Notes: generated by a model not told the origin, from the sequence alone. A DNA stretch of 32,075 nucleotides from Lachnospiraceae bacterium (GCA_900767585.1 CAAFZP010000033.1:1-32075); one strand, 5' to 3'. Positions 14,618-22,966 are shown, numbered from the stretch's first letter. Translations and numbers: made by a program.

Positions 14618-17257
14618 TTATGAAATCTGTGCTTCTGCTTCCTTTACACCAGCTGCAAGTGCATCCTGGATGCCAGCCGGGTTCTTACCACCTGCCTGTG
14701 CCATGTTTGGACGGCCACCACCGCCGCCACCGACCATCGGTGCAATCTTTTTGATGATATTGCCGGCATGTGCACCAGCCTTTACTGCATCATCTGTCGC
14801 CATAACGATCAGATTAACTTTGCCATCCATGTCGGACGCAAGAATTACAACACCTGATGTTATTTTTTCCTTCATCTCATCGCCCAGATTCCGAAGTGCA
14901 TTCATATCTACACCACTTACCTGAACCGGAAGTACTTTGTAATCACCGACAGCAACTGCATCTGCCAATACATCTCCGACAGCAGCTTTTGCCATCTTAT
15001 CTTTGAGCTTCTGGTTCTCTGACTGCAGCTGCTTGATCTCTGCAAGCATGCCTTCGATCTTCTCTACAAGATTTGCAGGTTCTGCCTTGGCTGCAATACT
15101 TGCCTGCTTTAATGTATTCTCTAAATTGTGATAATATGCAAATGCACCGCGTGAAGTAAGTGCCTCAATACGACGGACACCTGCCGCAACGCCTGTCTCA
15201 GACACAATCTTGAACGTTGCGATCACGCCTGTCTTTGCTACATGGGTACCGCCACAAAGCTCGATGGAAAAATCGCCCATATTGACGACTCTTACAGTTT
15301 CACCATACTTCTCACCGAAGAGTGCCATCGCGCCTGTCTTCTTTGCTTCCTCAATTCCCATAACCTTTGTCACTACCGGAAGATCCTCTGCGATTTTCTC
15401 GTTAACGATTGCTTCCACCCGGGCAATCTCTTCCTTCGTCATAGCCTGATTATGTGTAAAGTCAAACCGGAGACGATCCTCATCTACATAAGATCCCGCC
15501 TGTTCCACATGTCCGCCAAGCACAGTCTTTAATGCCTTTTGCAGCAGATGTGTTGCAGAATGGTTCATACATGTATGGATACGCTTGTCTGCATCGACAG
15601 AAAGCTTCGCTGTATCATGCAGTTTGATCTCACCATTTTCCACATAACCGATATGCGCGATCTTACCACCGACAACCTTGATCGTATCTTTGACTACAAA
15701 TCTGCCGGTTGCTGTCTCAATCACGCCGGCATCTCCACACTGACCACCCATTGTTGCGTAAAATGGTGTCTCTTTTGTAAGGATGGAACCTTCCTGTCCT
15801 TCTGACAGGCTCTCAACAACTGCATCTGAATCCGCAATCGCAATGATCTCTGACTCTGAAACAAGTGTATCATATCCTACAAATTCTGTCGTAAGATTTA
15901 CATCAATCTGCTCATATACCGTTGCATCCGCACCCATATAATTCGATGTCTTTCTTGCCTTTCTCGCACGTTCCCGCTGTTCCTGCATACATGCTTTGAA
16001 GCCTTCCTCATCTGCAGCAAATCCGGATTCCTCGAGGATTTCGACTGTCAAATCAAGCGGGAATCCATACGTGTCATACAGTTTAAATGCATGCGCACCG
16101 GAAAGTGTCTTCTCACCCTTTGCCTTCATATCATCAATATAGCCATTCAGGATAGAAAGTCCCTGATCGATTGTCTTATTGAAATTTTCTTCCTCAGTAT
16201 TTAAAGTTGCAAATATATGCTCCTGCTTTTCTGCAAGCTCCGGATATGCATCCTTGGATACATCAATCACAGTCTTGGAAAGCTCTGCCAAGAACGCACC
16301 CTTGATACCGAGCAGTCTGCCATGTCTTGCCGCGCGGCGGAGCAGACGGCGGAGTACATAGCCCCGTCCCTCGTTCGATGGCAGAATACCATCCGATGTC
16401 ATAAATGTCACAGAACGGATATGATCGGTAATCACACGGATGCTGACATCTGTATTCGCATTTTCCTCGTATGTAACACCTGCCAGTTCACAGACCTTAT
16501 CACGCAGTGCCTTGATCGTATCAACATCAAAGATGGAATCCACATCCTGTACAACCACTGCCAGACGCTCCAGACCCATACCGGTATCAATATTCTTCTG
16601 TTCAAGCTCTGTATAATTATTGTGGCCGTCGTTATCAAACTGGGTATATACGTTGTTCCAGACTTCCATATAACGGTCGCAGTCACAGCCAACCGTACAG
16701 CCCGGTTTGCCACAGCCATACTTTTCTCCACGATCATAATAAACTTCTGAACATGGACCACAAGGTCCGGCGCCATGCTCCCAGAAGTTATCTTCCTTGC
16801 CAAAACGGAAAATCCGGTCTTTGTCTACACCGATTTCCTTGTTCCAGATATCGAAAGCTTCATCATCCTCTTTATAAACAGATGGGTACAGACGGTTCTT
16901 ATCGAGTCCGACAACCTCTGTTAAAAACTCCCACGTCCAGTGGATTGCATCATGCTTGAAATAATCACCAAATGAGAAGTTTCCAAGCATCTCAAAAAAT
17001 GTACCATGTCTGGCTGTCTTACCTACGTTCTCGATATCTCCGGTACGGATACATTTCTGGCAGGTTGTCACACGTCTGCGTGGCGGAATCTCCTGTCCTG
17101 TAAAATATGGCTTCAATGGCGCCATACCAGAGTTAATGAGAAGCAGACTGTTGTCATTGTGTGGAATCAGAGAAAAACTCTTCATCTTCAAATGTCCCTT
17201 GCTCTCAAAAAACTCCAAAAACATCTTACGTAATTCATTCACGCCGTACTTTTCCAC
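14618..17257 (-). CDS. alaS: Alanine--tRNA ligase
   Basis: An 879-residue class II synthetase that charges tRNA-Ala. It has the catalytic core (YGVNELRKMFLEFFESKGH, then NSGMAPLKPYFTG), the editing domain with CMNHSATHLLQ and ELCGGTHV zinc ligands, and the C-terminal DHHA1-type domain with a glycine run followed by RPNMAQAGG. I set the start at GTG 17257, 27 codons inside the longest frame: AGGAGG (17267-17272) lies nine bases upstream, the protein then begins VEKYGVNEL as in homologues, and upstream ATGs would overlap a separate small ORF. That ORF's TGA ends one base before this GTG, implying coupled translation. Confidence 0.96.
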   Translation of the reverse strand: MEKYGVNELRKMFLEFFESKGHLKMKSFSLIPHNDNSLLLINSGMAPLKPYFTGQEIPPRRRVTTCQKCIRTGDIENVGKTARHGTFFEMLGNFSFGDYFKHDAIHWTWEFLTEVVGLDKNRLYPSVYKEDDEAFDIWNKEIGVDKDRIFRFGKEDNFWEHGAGPCGPCSEVYYDRGEKYGCGKPGCTVGCDCDRYMEVWNNVYTQFDNDGHNNYTELEQKNIDTGMGLERLAVVVQDVDSIFDVDTIKALRDKVCELAGVTYEENANTDVSIRVITDHIRSVTFMTSDGILPSNEGRGYVLRRLLRRAARHGRLLGIKGAFLAELSKTVIDVSKDAYPELAEKQEHIFATLNTEEENFNKTIDQGLSILNGYIDDMKAKGEKTLSGAHAFKLYDTYGFPLDLTVEILEESGFAADEEGFKACMQEQRERARKARKTSNYMGADATVYEQIDVNLTTEFVGYDTLVSESEIIAIADSDAVVESLSEGQEGSILTKETPFYATMGGQCGDAGVIETATGRFVVKDTIKVVGGKIAHIGYVENGEIKLHDTAKLSVDADKRIHTCMNHSATHLLQKALKTVLGGHVEQAGSYVDEDRLRFDFTHNQAMTKEEIARVEAIVNEKIAEDLPVVTKVMGIEEAKKTGAMALFGEKYGETVRVVNMGDFSIELCGGTHVAKTGVIATFKIVSETGVAAGVRRIEALTSRGAFAYYHNLENTLKQASIAAKAEPANLVEKIEGMLAEIKQLQSENQKLKDKMAKAAVGDVLADAVAVGDYKVLPVQVSGVDMNALRNLGDEMKEKITSGVVILASDMDGKVNLIVMATDDAVKAGAHAGNIIKKIAPMVGGGGGGRPNMAQAGGKNPAGIQDALAAGVKEAEAQIS

Positions 17258-17258
17258 G

Positions 17259-17393
17259 TCAAATTTCCTCCTGGTTCTTTGCATCTTTATTCTTTCGGAT
17301 TTTCTTTCCGACCATAATTCCAAGGCCTGCACATACAAGCATAGCCAGGAACTTAATCACATACACTAGTAACTCACTCCATACATGTATCAT
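17259..17393 (-). CDS. Small single-pass membrane protein encoded before alaS
   Basis: A 44-codon ORF with a good ribosome site (GGAGGG, 17400-17405, six bases before ATG 17393). The product starts MIHVWSELLVYVIKFLAML, continues through a hydrophobic glycine-containing segment to about residue 28, and ends in a basic, hydrophilic tail (KKIRKNKDAKNQEEI). This is a typical N-out/C-in small membrane protein by the positive-inside rule. It starts 15 bases after hisI and its TGA is one base from the alaS GTG, with the alaS ribosome site inside its last codons. I do not recognise a family. It could be a functional small protein or a leader peptide controlling alaS. Confidence 0.6.
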   Translation of the reverse strand: MIHVWSELLVYVIKFLAMLVCAGLGIMVGKKIRKNKDAKNQEEI

Positions 17394-17407
17394 AGTTTAC
17401 CCTCCAA

Positions 17408-17776
17408 TTACGCATCTTTCAACATATTTTTGAAAAAACAGGTCCGGCTACCTGTATGACAGGCAGCTCCTACCTGATCTACCCGCGCCAATATCGTATC
17501 ATTATCACAGTCCAGATACAGGCTCTTTACATATTGATAATGCCCGCTTGTCTCGCCTTTTAACCAAAGACTCTGCCGGCTCCGGCTGAAATAAGTCATG
17601 CAACCGGTCTCCAATGTCTTATTATATGATTCCTCATTCATATAGGCAAGCATCAGCACATCGCCTGTCTCATCGTCCTGTACAATCGCCGGAATCAGGC
17701 CTGCGTCGTTTAATTTAAACTCCGAAAATGGAATCGCGGCTGTAAGCGGCTTATAACCAATCTTCTTATCTTCCAT
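17408..17776 (-). CDS. hisI: Phosphoribosyl-AMP cyclohydrolase
   Basis: The 122-residue enzyme opens the purine ring of phosphoribosyl-AMP in the third step of histidine synthesis. Recognised segments are VLMLAYMNEESYNKTLETG, YFSRSRQSLWLKGETSGH and LDCDNDTILARVDQVGAACHTG with its metal-binding Asp and Cys residues. It is the stand-alone HisI form; the HisE pyrophosphohydrolase domain often fused behind it is missing and no separate hisE is present here. GGAGG precedes ATG 17776. It lies 15 bases after hisB. Confidence 0.95.
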   Translation of the reverse strand: MEDKKIGYKPLTAAIPFSEFKLNDAGLIPAIVQDDETGDVLMLAYMNEESYNKTLETGCMTYFSRSRQSLWLKGETSGHYQYVKSLYLDCDNDTILARVDQVGAACHTGSRTCFFKNMLKDA

Positions 17777-17791
17777 CTGTCATATTCCTCC

Positions 17792-18385
17792 TTACAGACT
17801 TCCCTTTGTCGAAAGCACCTGACCGGAAAGCCGGCTGTCATACTGCGTTGCCTCATCGAGTGCTTTTGCAAACGCCTTAAATGCAGCTTCGATGATATGA
17901 TGGTCATTGGATCCCGCAAGCTGTTTGATATGCAGGTTCATCATCGCAGAATAGGAAACTGCATAGAAGAACTCCTTCACCATCTGTGTGTCAAAATAGC
18001 CGACCTGCGGTGTAGAAAGCTGCAGATCGTACACCAGATACGGGCGTCCGGACAGATCCAGTGCCGAAAGCACCAGCGTCTCATCCATCGGAAGCATAAA
18101 AGAGCCAAAACGCTTGATTCCCTGCTTGTCGCCTACCGCCTTCGCGATTGCCTGTCCCAGTACGATTCCTGTATCCTCGATCGTATGATGGCTGTCAACG
18201 AACAGATCACCTGTCACCTTACAATTCAGATCAAAAAATCCATGCTTTGCGAAGCTTGCAAGCATATGATCCAGGAATCCGATTCCGGTATCTACCTTTG
18301 CATATCCGCTTCCATCGAGATTTAATTCCATCTGGATATCCGTCTCATTTGTCTTTCTTGATACAACACCTACTCGATTTGCCAT
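17792..18385 (-). CDS. hisB: Imidazoleglycerol-phosphate dehydratase
   Basis: A 197-residue monofunctional HisB, catalysing dehydration of imidazole glycerol phosphate. It has DTGIGFLDHML near residues 37-47, the metal-binding SHHTIEDTGIVLGQA near 65-79 and a second histidine cluster at SNDHHIIEAAFKAFA (about 158-172). The phosphatase half found in the enterobacterial bifunctional enzyme is absent, as usual in Firmicutes. GGGGGT lies before ATG 18385, and hisD ends 15 bases upstream, so it belongs to the his operon. Confidence 0.96.
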   Translation of the reverse strand: MANRVGVVSRKTNETDIQMELNLDGSGYAKVDTGIGFLDHMLASFAKHGFFDLNCKVTGDLFVDSHHTIEDTGIVLGQAIAKAVGDKQGIKRFGSFMLPMDETLVLSALDLSGRPYLVYDLQLSTPQVGYFDTQMVKEFFYAVSYSAMMNLHIKQLAGSNDHHIIEAAFKAFAKALDEATQYDSRLSGQVLSTKGSL

Positions 18386-18400
18386 ATGCGATACCCCCTG

Positions 18401-19693
18401 TTATTTCTCAAACCTTACCTTGATTGAATTTGCATGTGCCGTCAAATATTCTGCATTTGCAAAATCAATGATATCCTGATGCACTTCCTCTAATGCTTCT
18501 CTCGAGTAGTATATAATGCTTGACTTCTTAATGAAGTCGTCCACCGAAAGCGGGGAGAAGAACTTCGCGGTTCCATTCGTTGGAAGTACATGGTTTGGTC
18601 CGGCAAAATAATCGCCGAGCGGCTCAGAAGAATAGCTTCCAAGGAAGATTGCTCCCGCATTCTGAATCCGTGTCATCGTATCGAACGGATTCGCTGTGAC
18701 AACCTCGAGATGTTCACTCGCAATCTCATTAACCGTATCGATAGCATCCTGCATCGTATCTGCAACCAGAATATATCCATAGTTATCCAGGGATTTCTGG
18801 ATGATATCCTTTCTGGATAATTCCTTTACAAAGCCATCAACTTCCTCGCTGACCTTCTTCGCAAGATCCTCTGAAGTCGTAATTAAAATGGCAGATGCCA
18901 TCTCATCATGCTCTGCCTGGGACAACAGATCTGCTGCAACATATCTTGCATTGGCTGTCTCATCGGCAAGCACCATAATCTCACTTGGTCCGGCAACCGA
19001 ATCAATGCTGACATGTCCAAATACGCAACGCTTCGCAAGTGCGACGAAGATATTTCCAGGTCCTACGATCTTATCTACCTTCGGAATGGATTCAGTTCCA
19101 TAAGCAAGCGCCGCAATCGCCTGTGCACCGCCAGCCTTGTAGACCTCATCTACACCGGCTTCCTTTGCCGCAACCAGAGTGGTCGGATATACCTTTCCCT
19201 CTGCGTTACAAGGCGTTGTCATCACGATCTTACCTACACCTGCAACCTTGGCAGGGATAACATTCATAAGCACGGAAGACGGGTATGCTGCCTTACCGCC
19301 CGGTACATACACACCAACCTTTGCAAGTGGTGTTACCTTCTGTCCAAGCAGTGTTCCGTTGTTTTCAGAATCAAACCAGCTGTACTGCTTCTGTTTCTCG
19401 TGGTATGTGCGGATATTCACGATTGCCTTGCGGATTGTCTCCAGAAGCTTCGCATCTACTTGTGCATATGCTTCTTCAATCTCTGCCTCTGTCACCCGTA
19501 CATTGTCTGCGTGTATCTTGGCGTGATCAAACTTTTCTGTATACTCAAACAGCGCTGCGTCTCTTCTGTCGTGGATATCATTTACAATCTTTTTTACAGT
19601 TTCCTCATAACTTCCATAGTTATCCGGACTGCGTTTCAAAAGATTTGTCAAAATATCCTTTTTTGTCTCTTCCGTCAATTTTACAATACGCAT
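18401..19693 (-). CDS. hisD: Histidinol dehydrogenase
   Basis: A 430-residue enzyme performing the last two NAD-dependent oxidations from histidinol to histidine. It has VYVPGGKAAYPSSVLMN, VGPGNIFVALAKR, the SIDSVAGPSEIMVLAD block, SEHLEV, and GPNHVLPTNGTAKF for zinc and substrate binding. The frame opens at 19711, but ATG 19693 is the better start: AAGGAGG at 19702-19708 sits eight bases upstream and homologues begin MRIVKL-like. It is third in the his operon, 69 bases after hisG. Confidence 0.96.
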   Translation of the reverse strand: MRIVKLTEETKKDILTNLLKRSPDNYGSYEETVKKIVNDIHDRRDAALFEYTEKFDHAKIHADNVRVTEAEIEEAYAQVDAKLLETIRKAIVNIRTYHEKQKQYSWFDSENNGTLLGQKVTPLAKVGVYVPGGKAAYPSSVLMNVIPAKVAGVGKIVMTTPCNAEGKVYPTTLVAAKEAGVDEVYKAGGAQAIAALAYGTESIPKVDKIVGPGNIFVALAKRCVFGHVSIDSVAGPSEIMVLADETANARYVAADLLSQAEHDEMASAILITTSEDLAKKVSEEVDGFVKELSRKDIIQKSLDNYGYILVADTMQDAIDTVNEIASEHLEVVTANPFDTMTRIQNAGAIFLGSYSSEPLGDYFAGPNHVLPTNGTAKFFSPLSVDDFIKKSSIIYYSREALEEVHQDIIDFANAEYLTAHANSIKVRFEK

Positions 19694-19762
19694 CTTAATT
19701 GCCTCCTTCATTCATGGCATGACACATCAGCATGATCCCATGCATACATATCAGCACACTTT

Positions 19763-20404
19763 TTATTGGTGAATAATTTCATTTAAGTCATTCAATAGTT
19801 TCCGGATTCTCTCATGCTCCATTTTAAGACTCACGCGGTTGACAACCACACGTGCGGAAAGCAGGCAGATCTCCTCTAAGACTTCCAGACCGTTTTCACG
19901 AAGTGTCGAACCGGTTTCGACAATATCCACGATCACTTCGGATAAATCCACAAGCGGTGCAAGTTCCACCGAGCCATTCAGTTTAATGATCTCAACCGTT
20001 TGGTTTTTCTTTTCACTGAAATAATTTTTTGCAATGTTTGGATATTTACTTGCAACACGGATGATTTCGTTTTTTGACAGTAATTCCTTGGCTGACGCCG
20101 GTCCGCAGACACACATCCGGCATTTTCCAAAGCCAAGATCCATAACTTCATATAAATCCCTGCCCTCTTCCATGATCGTATCTTTTCCGACAACTCCGAC
20201 ATCTGCTGCACCATATTCCACATAGGTTGGAACATCCGATGCTTTCGCTAAGAAAAAGCGGATTTTATGTTCTTCATTTGTAAATATCAATTTTCTTGTA
20301 TCCGGATCCTTTGCCTCTTCGCAGGTGATACCAATCTGCTCAAACATCGCAAGCGTCTTCTTGGCAAGTCGTCCTTTTGCTAATGCAAATGTTAAATAAC
20401 GCAT
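19763..20404 (-). CDS. hisG: ATP phosphoribosyltransferase catalytic subunit, short form
   Basis: The 213-residue enzyme catalyses the committed step, condensing ATP and PRPP. It has the short-form layout: FALAKGRLAKKTLAMFE at the start, PTYVEYGAADVGVVGKD, and the PRPP loop IVDIVETGSTLRENGLEVLEEI near residues 155-176. The C-terminal allosteric ACT-like domain of the long form is absent, so activity and histidine feedback depend on HisZ, encoded immediately upstream. hisG starts 52 bases after hisZ ends. Confidence 0.96.
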   Translation of the reverse strand: MRYLTFALAKGRLAKKTLAMFEQIGITCEEAKDPDTRKLIFTNEEHKIRFFLAKASDVPTYVEYGAADVGVVGKDTIMEEGRDLYEVMDLGFGKCRMCVCGPASAKELLSKNEIIRVASKYPNIAKNYFSEKKNQTVEIIKLNGSVELAPLVDLSEVIVDIVETGSTLRENGLEVLEEICLLSARVVVNRVSLKMEHERIRKLLNDLNEIIHQ

Positions 20405-20456
20405 ATCTATCTCCCTTTATGTTACTTTCTGTTTTGTTGCCTTCCAGTCTGGTTAT

Positions 20457-21674
20457 TTACAATTCTATTATCTGTGGTTTCTCCGTATTCTCTGCAAAAA
20501 AAGCGATTTTTTCAAAATGCATCTTTTGTGCATAGGACTTATATTCCTGCAGGTCATGGCGTTTTGACATCCGGACTAATTCTACCTTTTTATCATCTGA
20601 CCGGAGATTACAAGCATAGGAAATTGCCTGTTTCTGATACGCTTCCTTATACAGTACAAGAATGTTTGTATAATCAAGCGGCACCACAATATGATTGCGC
20701 GCAATTGCATTCATCAGATCATCCACATAGATGGCAAATCCGACGGATGGCGCTTTTTTTCCAAATTTTTCGAGCAGCGTATTGTAACGTCCGCCTTTGA
20801 CAATCGCATCTCCCGTTCCATATGTATATCCACGGAATATAATTCCTGTATAATAATTAAAACGGTTGATCATAGACAGATCAAAACTCACATACTTTTC
20901 ATATCCATAGTTTACAAGCGCAGTATACACTTTCCGCATCCGGGCAATCGCCTCCTGCGATACCGGATTTGAGACAAGTTTTTCGGCATGATCTAACATA
21001 TCCAGGCCGCCAAACAGACTCTCAAAACTTTTCAGTGCCGCTTTTTGTTCTTCCGGAATCTGAAGTGTATTCACAAACTCAGTCAATCCAAAGAAATTCT
21101 TCGAGTGAATATATTCTTTGATGCGCTGTTCTGTATCGCCATCGAGTCCTGCTTCTTCAATCATTCCACGGAAGAATTCCACTTCTCCGATTTCAATTTG
21201 GAATTCTGTCAGCCCGGCAGCAAGCAGACAATGAATCACACATGCAATGATTTCCGCATCGGCAGCAGAACTGTCGTCATTGACAAGTTCCCCACCGATC
21301 TGTGTGAACTCCGAGAGTTTTCCCTGATGCTGGTGTGTATTTAAAAATGTATTTCCTTCATAGCATAGACGAATCGGAAGTACTTCTTCCGGATAATATT
21401 TTGCGACACATCTTGCGATGCTCGGCGTGATATCCGGCCGGAGCACCAGCGTATTATTGTTACGGTCAAAAAACTTATACATCTCGTTTGATGCAGCTGA
21501 CCCTTTATCCATATTAAAAATATCAAAATATTCAAAACTTGGTGTGTCAATATCCTGATAACTGTAAAGTTCTAACACATGATGGATCTGCGAAAGAACT
21601 TTCTTTTTCTTTTTACACTCGGCATCATAGATATCCCGGACGCCTTCGGGTGTATGTAATAACTTCTCGTTCAA
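20457..21674 (-). CDS. hisZ: ATP phosphoribosyltransferase regulatory subunit
   Basis: A 405-residue histidyl-tRNA-synthetase paralogue that lacks tRNA charging and forms the hetero-octamer with short HisG. It shows TPEGVRDIY near residue 9, the class II motif FEYFDIFN and LRPDITPSIARCVA, CYEGNTFL, and a degenerate C-terminal half with GGRYNTLLEKFGK. The start is TTG 21674, with AAAGGAGAG about eight bases upstream and no alternative ATG in position. It opens the his operon, behind a strong promoter at 21725-21753, and is divergent from lexA. I saw no T-box in its short leader. Confidence 0.92.
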   Translation of the reverse strand: MNEKLLHTPEGVRDIYDAECKKKKKVLSQIHHVLELYSYQDIDTPSFEYFDIFNMDKGSAASNEMYKFFDRNNNTLVLRPDITPSIARCVAKYYPEEVLPIRLCYEGNTFLNTHQHQGKLSEFTQIGGELVNDDSSAADAEIIACVIHCLLAAGLTEFQIEIGEVEFFRGMIEEAGLDGDTEQRIKEYIHSKNFFGLTEFVNTLQIPEEQKAALKSFESLFGGLDMLDHAEKLVSNPVSQEAIARMRKVYTALVNYGYEKYVSFDLSMINRFNYYTGIIFRGYTYGTGDAIVKGGRYNTLLEKFGKKAPSVGFAIYVDDLMNAIARNHIVVPLDYTNILVLYKEAYQKQAISYACNLRSDDKKVELVRMSKRHDLQEYKSYAQKMHFEKIAFFAENTEKPQIIEL

Positions 21675-21724
21675 AACAGACTCTCCTTTTATATCTCATT
21701 CTAGCGACATACAAAGTCTATGAT

Positions 21725-21753
21725 ATTATACTGCATTTGCATCAAAAATTCAA
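21725..21753 (-). promoter_or_regulatory. Promoter of the his operon
   Basis: TTGAAT (21748-21753), a 17-base spacer and a perfect TATAAT (21725-21730) on the minus strand. Transcription should begin near 21718, leaving a leader of about 44 bases before hisZ, too short for a T-box or an attenuator. Confidence 0.75.
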
Positions 21754-21755
21754 AG

Positions 21756-21817
21756 CATTTCATAAAAAATGATGAAAATCCATTCGGGTAGAACATTTGT
21801 TTGCATTTTATGAAATG
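21756..21817. repeat. 12-bp inverted repeat flanking the lexA SOS box
   Basis: CATTTCATAAAA (21756-21767) and TTTTATGAAATG (21806-21817) are perfect reverse complements, centres 50 bases apart. The left arm abuts the hisZ -35 box and the right arm lies in the lexA promoter spacer. Both arms are outside either predicted transcript, so any role is at DNA level. Confidence 0.7.
21790..21803. promoter_or_regulatory. LexA (SOS) box
   Basis: AGAACATTTGTTTG matches the Gram-positive SOS consensus CGAAC-N4-GTTCG at eight of ten fixed positions. It overlaps the -35 box of lexA, the expected position for autorepression. Confidence 0.85.
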
Positions 21818-21829
21818 ATATGCTATACT
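21801..21829 (+). promoter_or_regulatory. lexA promoter
   Basis: TTGCAT (21801-21806), a 17-base spacer and TATACT (21824-21829) with extended -10 TGC. The start should be near 21836. LexA bound at 21790-21803 would block the -35 region. Confidence 0.8.
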
Positions 21830-21863
21830 GACACTAATCTGATTTAAAAAAAGGGGGTATATT

Positions 21864-22490
21864 ATGGCGAATCGACACCTGACAGACAAGCAACAGGAGA
21901 TTCTCAATTATCTAAAAGAATGTATTTTACAAAAAGGATATCCACCTGCGGTTCGCGAGATATGTGAAGCAGTTCATCTGAAGTCCACATCCTCCGTACA
22001 TGCACACCTTGAATCTTTGGAACAAAAAGGATACATACGAAAAGATCCGACGAAACCGCGTGCAATCGAGATTCTCGATGATGACTTCAACCTTGCACGA
22101 AGAGAAGTCGTCAATGTTCCGATTGTCGGAACGGTTACTTGCGGAGAACCAATTCTGGCAGAACAGAATATCCAGGATTATTTCCCGGTTCTACCGGAAT
22201 TTCTGCATGCAAATGGAAAAAATACATTTATGTTGAAAGTAAAAGGAGACAGCATGATCAACGCCGGCATCTTCGACGGAGATCTTGTGATGTGCGAAGA
22301 GACGAACACAGCAAGGAATGCCGACATGGTCGTTGCATTAATCGATGATTCCGCAACTGTAAAAACCTATTACAAAGAAGACGGATATTACCGCCTGCAG
22401 CCGGAAAATGATACGATGGATCCGATTATTGTTCCGAAAGACGAACTGCAGATTCTCGGTAAAGTAATCGGGCTTTTCCGTACATTCTAA
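21864..22490 (+). CDS. lexA: LexA repressor
   Basis: The 208-residue SOS repressor has an N-terminal winged HTH (LTDKQQEILNYLKE to about residue 65, with STSSVHAHLESLEQKGYI as the recognition region) and a C-terminal S24 autoprotease domain. The catalytic dyad is Ser130 (KGDSM) and Lys167 (SATVKTY). The scissile bond is Cys93-Gly94 (VTCGEP) rather than the common Ala-Gly; a Cys-Gly bond also occurs in UmuD. AAAGGGGGT precedes ATG 21864. The gene stands alone between its own SOS-boxed promoter and a terminator; no yneA-like division inhibitor is adjacent. It is the only plus-strand gene to the right of 2572. Confidence 0.95.
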   Translation: MANRHLTDKQQEILNYLKECILQKGYPPAVREICEAVHLKSTSSVHAHLESLEQKGYIRKDPTKPRAIEILDDDFNLARREVVNVPIVGTVTCGEPILAEQNIQDYFPVLPEFLHANGKNTFMLKVKGDSMINAGIFDGDLVMCEETNTARNADMVVALIDDSATVKTYYKEDGYYRLQPENDTMDPIIVPKDELQILGKVIGLFRTF

Positions 22491-22553
22491 CGATTTCCAT
22501 ATCGTATCGCAGTGGATTTTATATGTGCCATACCCGGCATCTTATTTCCATTT

Positions 22554-22587
22554 AAAAAAGCAGATGTTTTACTACATCTGCTTTTTT
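22554..22587. terminator. Bidirectional terminator between lexA and the unknown gene
   Basis: A perfect 13-bp stem, AAAAAAGCAGATG (22554-22566) with CATCTGCTTTTTT (22575-22587) and an 8-base loop. The A-run and T-run allow termination of lexA rightward and of the minus-strand gene leftward. Confidence 0.9.
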
Positions 22588-22617
22588 GATAGAAATCTTC
22601 GAGTGAAAATACCGAAC

Positions 22618-22947
22618 CTACCGTATAATAAAATCACAATAGATTCCACGTTTATTCTCCTTACATGTGATAAACCGGTACCGGACACAGTTTCCTTCGT
22701 TGTACCGGAGATAAAAAGAAGAATATGGATTTGCAATCTTTTTTTGCAAATTGAAAAAGACATCCGCTGCTTTCTCCACGGAATAGTCTTTCAGTTTTAG
22801 ATCAATCACAAACTGCTTAAAATGTTCCGTCACAGAAAATGTCTGGATTTCTTTTACGGTTTTCACAAGATCAACCAATTTTTGCACAAGCTCCGGTCCA
22901 GCCTGCAGCTGAATCTGACTCATATATGCATTCATAATTTTATACAT
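22618..22947 (-). CDS. Unrecognised 109-residue protein downstream of the HD-GYP gene
   Basis: I do not recognise this protein. From ATG 22947 it reads MYKIMNAYMSQIQLQAGPE, is mainly helical in its first 60 residues (LVQKLVDLVKTVKEI), and ends with a beta-rich stretch containing RYRFITCKENKRGIYCDFIIR. There is no signal or membrane segment. The frame is open up to 23019, inside the HD-GYP gene, but AGAGGA just after that gene's stop suggests the 22947 start, although its 13-base distance from ATG is long. The gene lies 19 bases downstream of the HD-GYP gene and before a terminator, so it is the last cistron of that operon and perhaps a partner of it. Confidence 0.6.
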   Translation of the reverse strand: MYKIMNAYMSQIQLQAGPELVQKLVDLVKTVKEIQTFSVTEHFKQFVIDLKLKDYSVEKAADVFFNLQKKIANPYSSFYLRYNEGNCVRYRFITCKENKRGIYCDFIIR

Positions 22948-22966
22948 ATCCGATATTCCATCCTCT

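Noticed and set aside
17258..17338. 27-residue N-terminal extension of AlaRS (longest open frame)
   Set aside because: AGGAGG before GTG 17257 and homologue starts support the shorter form, and the extension overlaps a better small ORF in another frame.
18908..19735. 275-codon plus-strand ORF across hisD
   Set aside because: It is antisense to a clearly identified hisD, is rich in Cys/His/Leu with no recognisable domain, and has no ribosome site; a shadow frame.
21675..21724. T-box or histidine attenuator upstream of hisZ
   Set aside because: The predicted leader is only about 44 bases and shows no specifier loop, T-box core or terminator stem.
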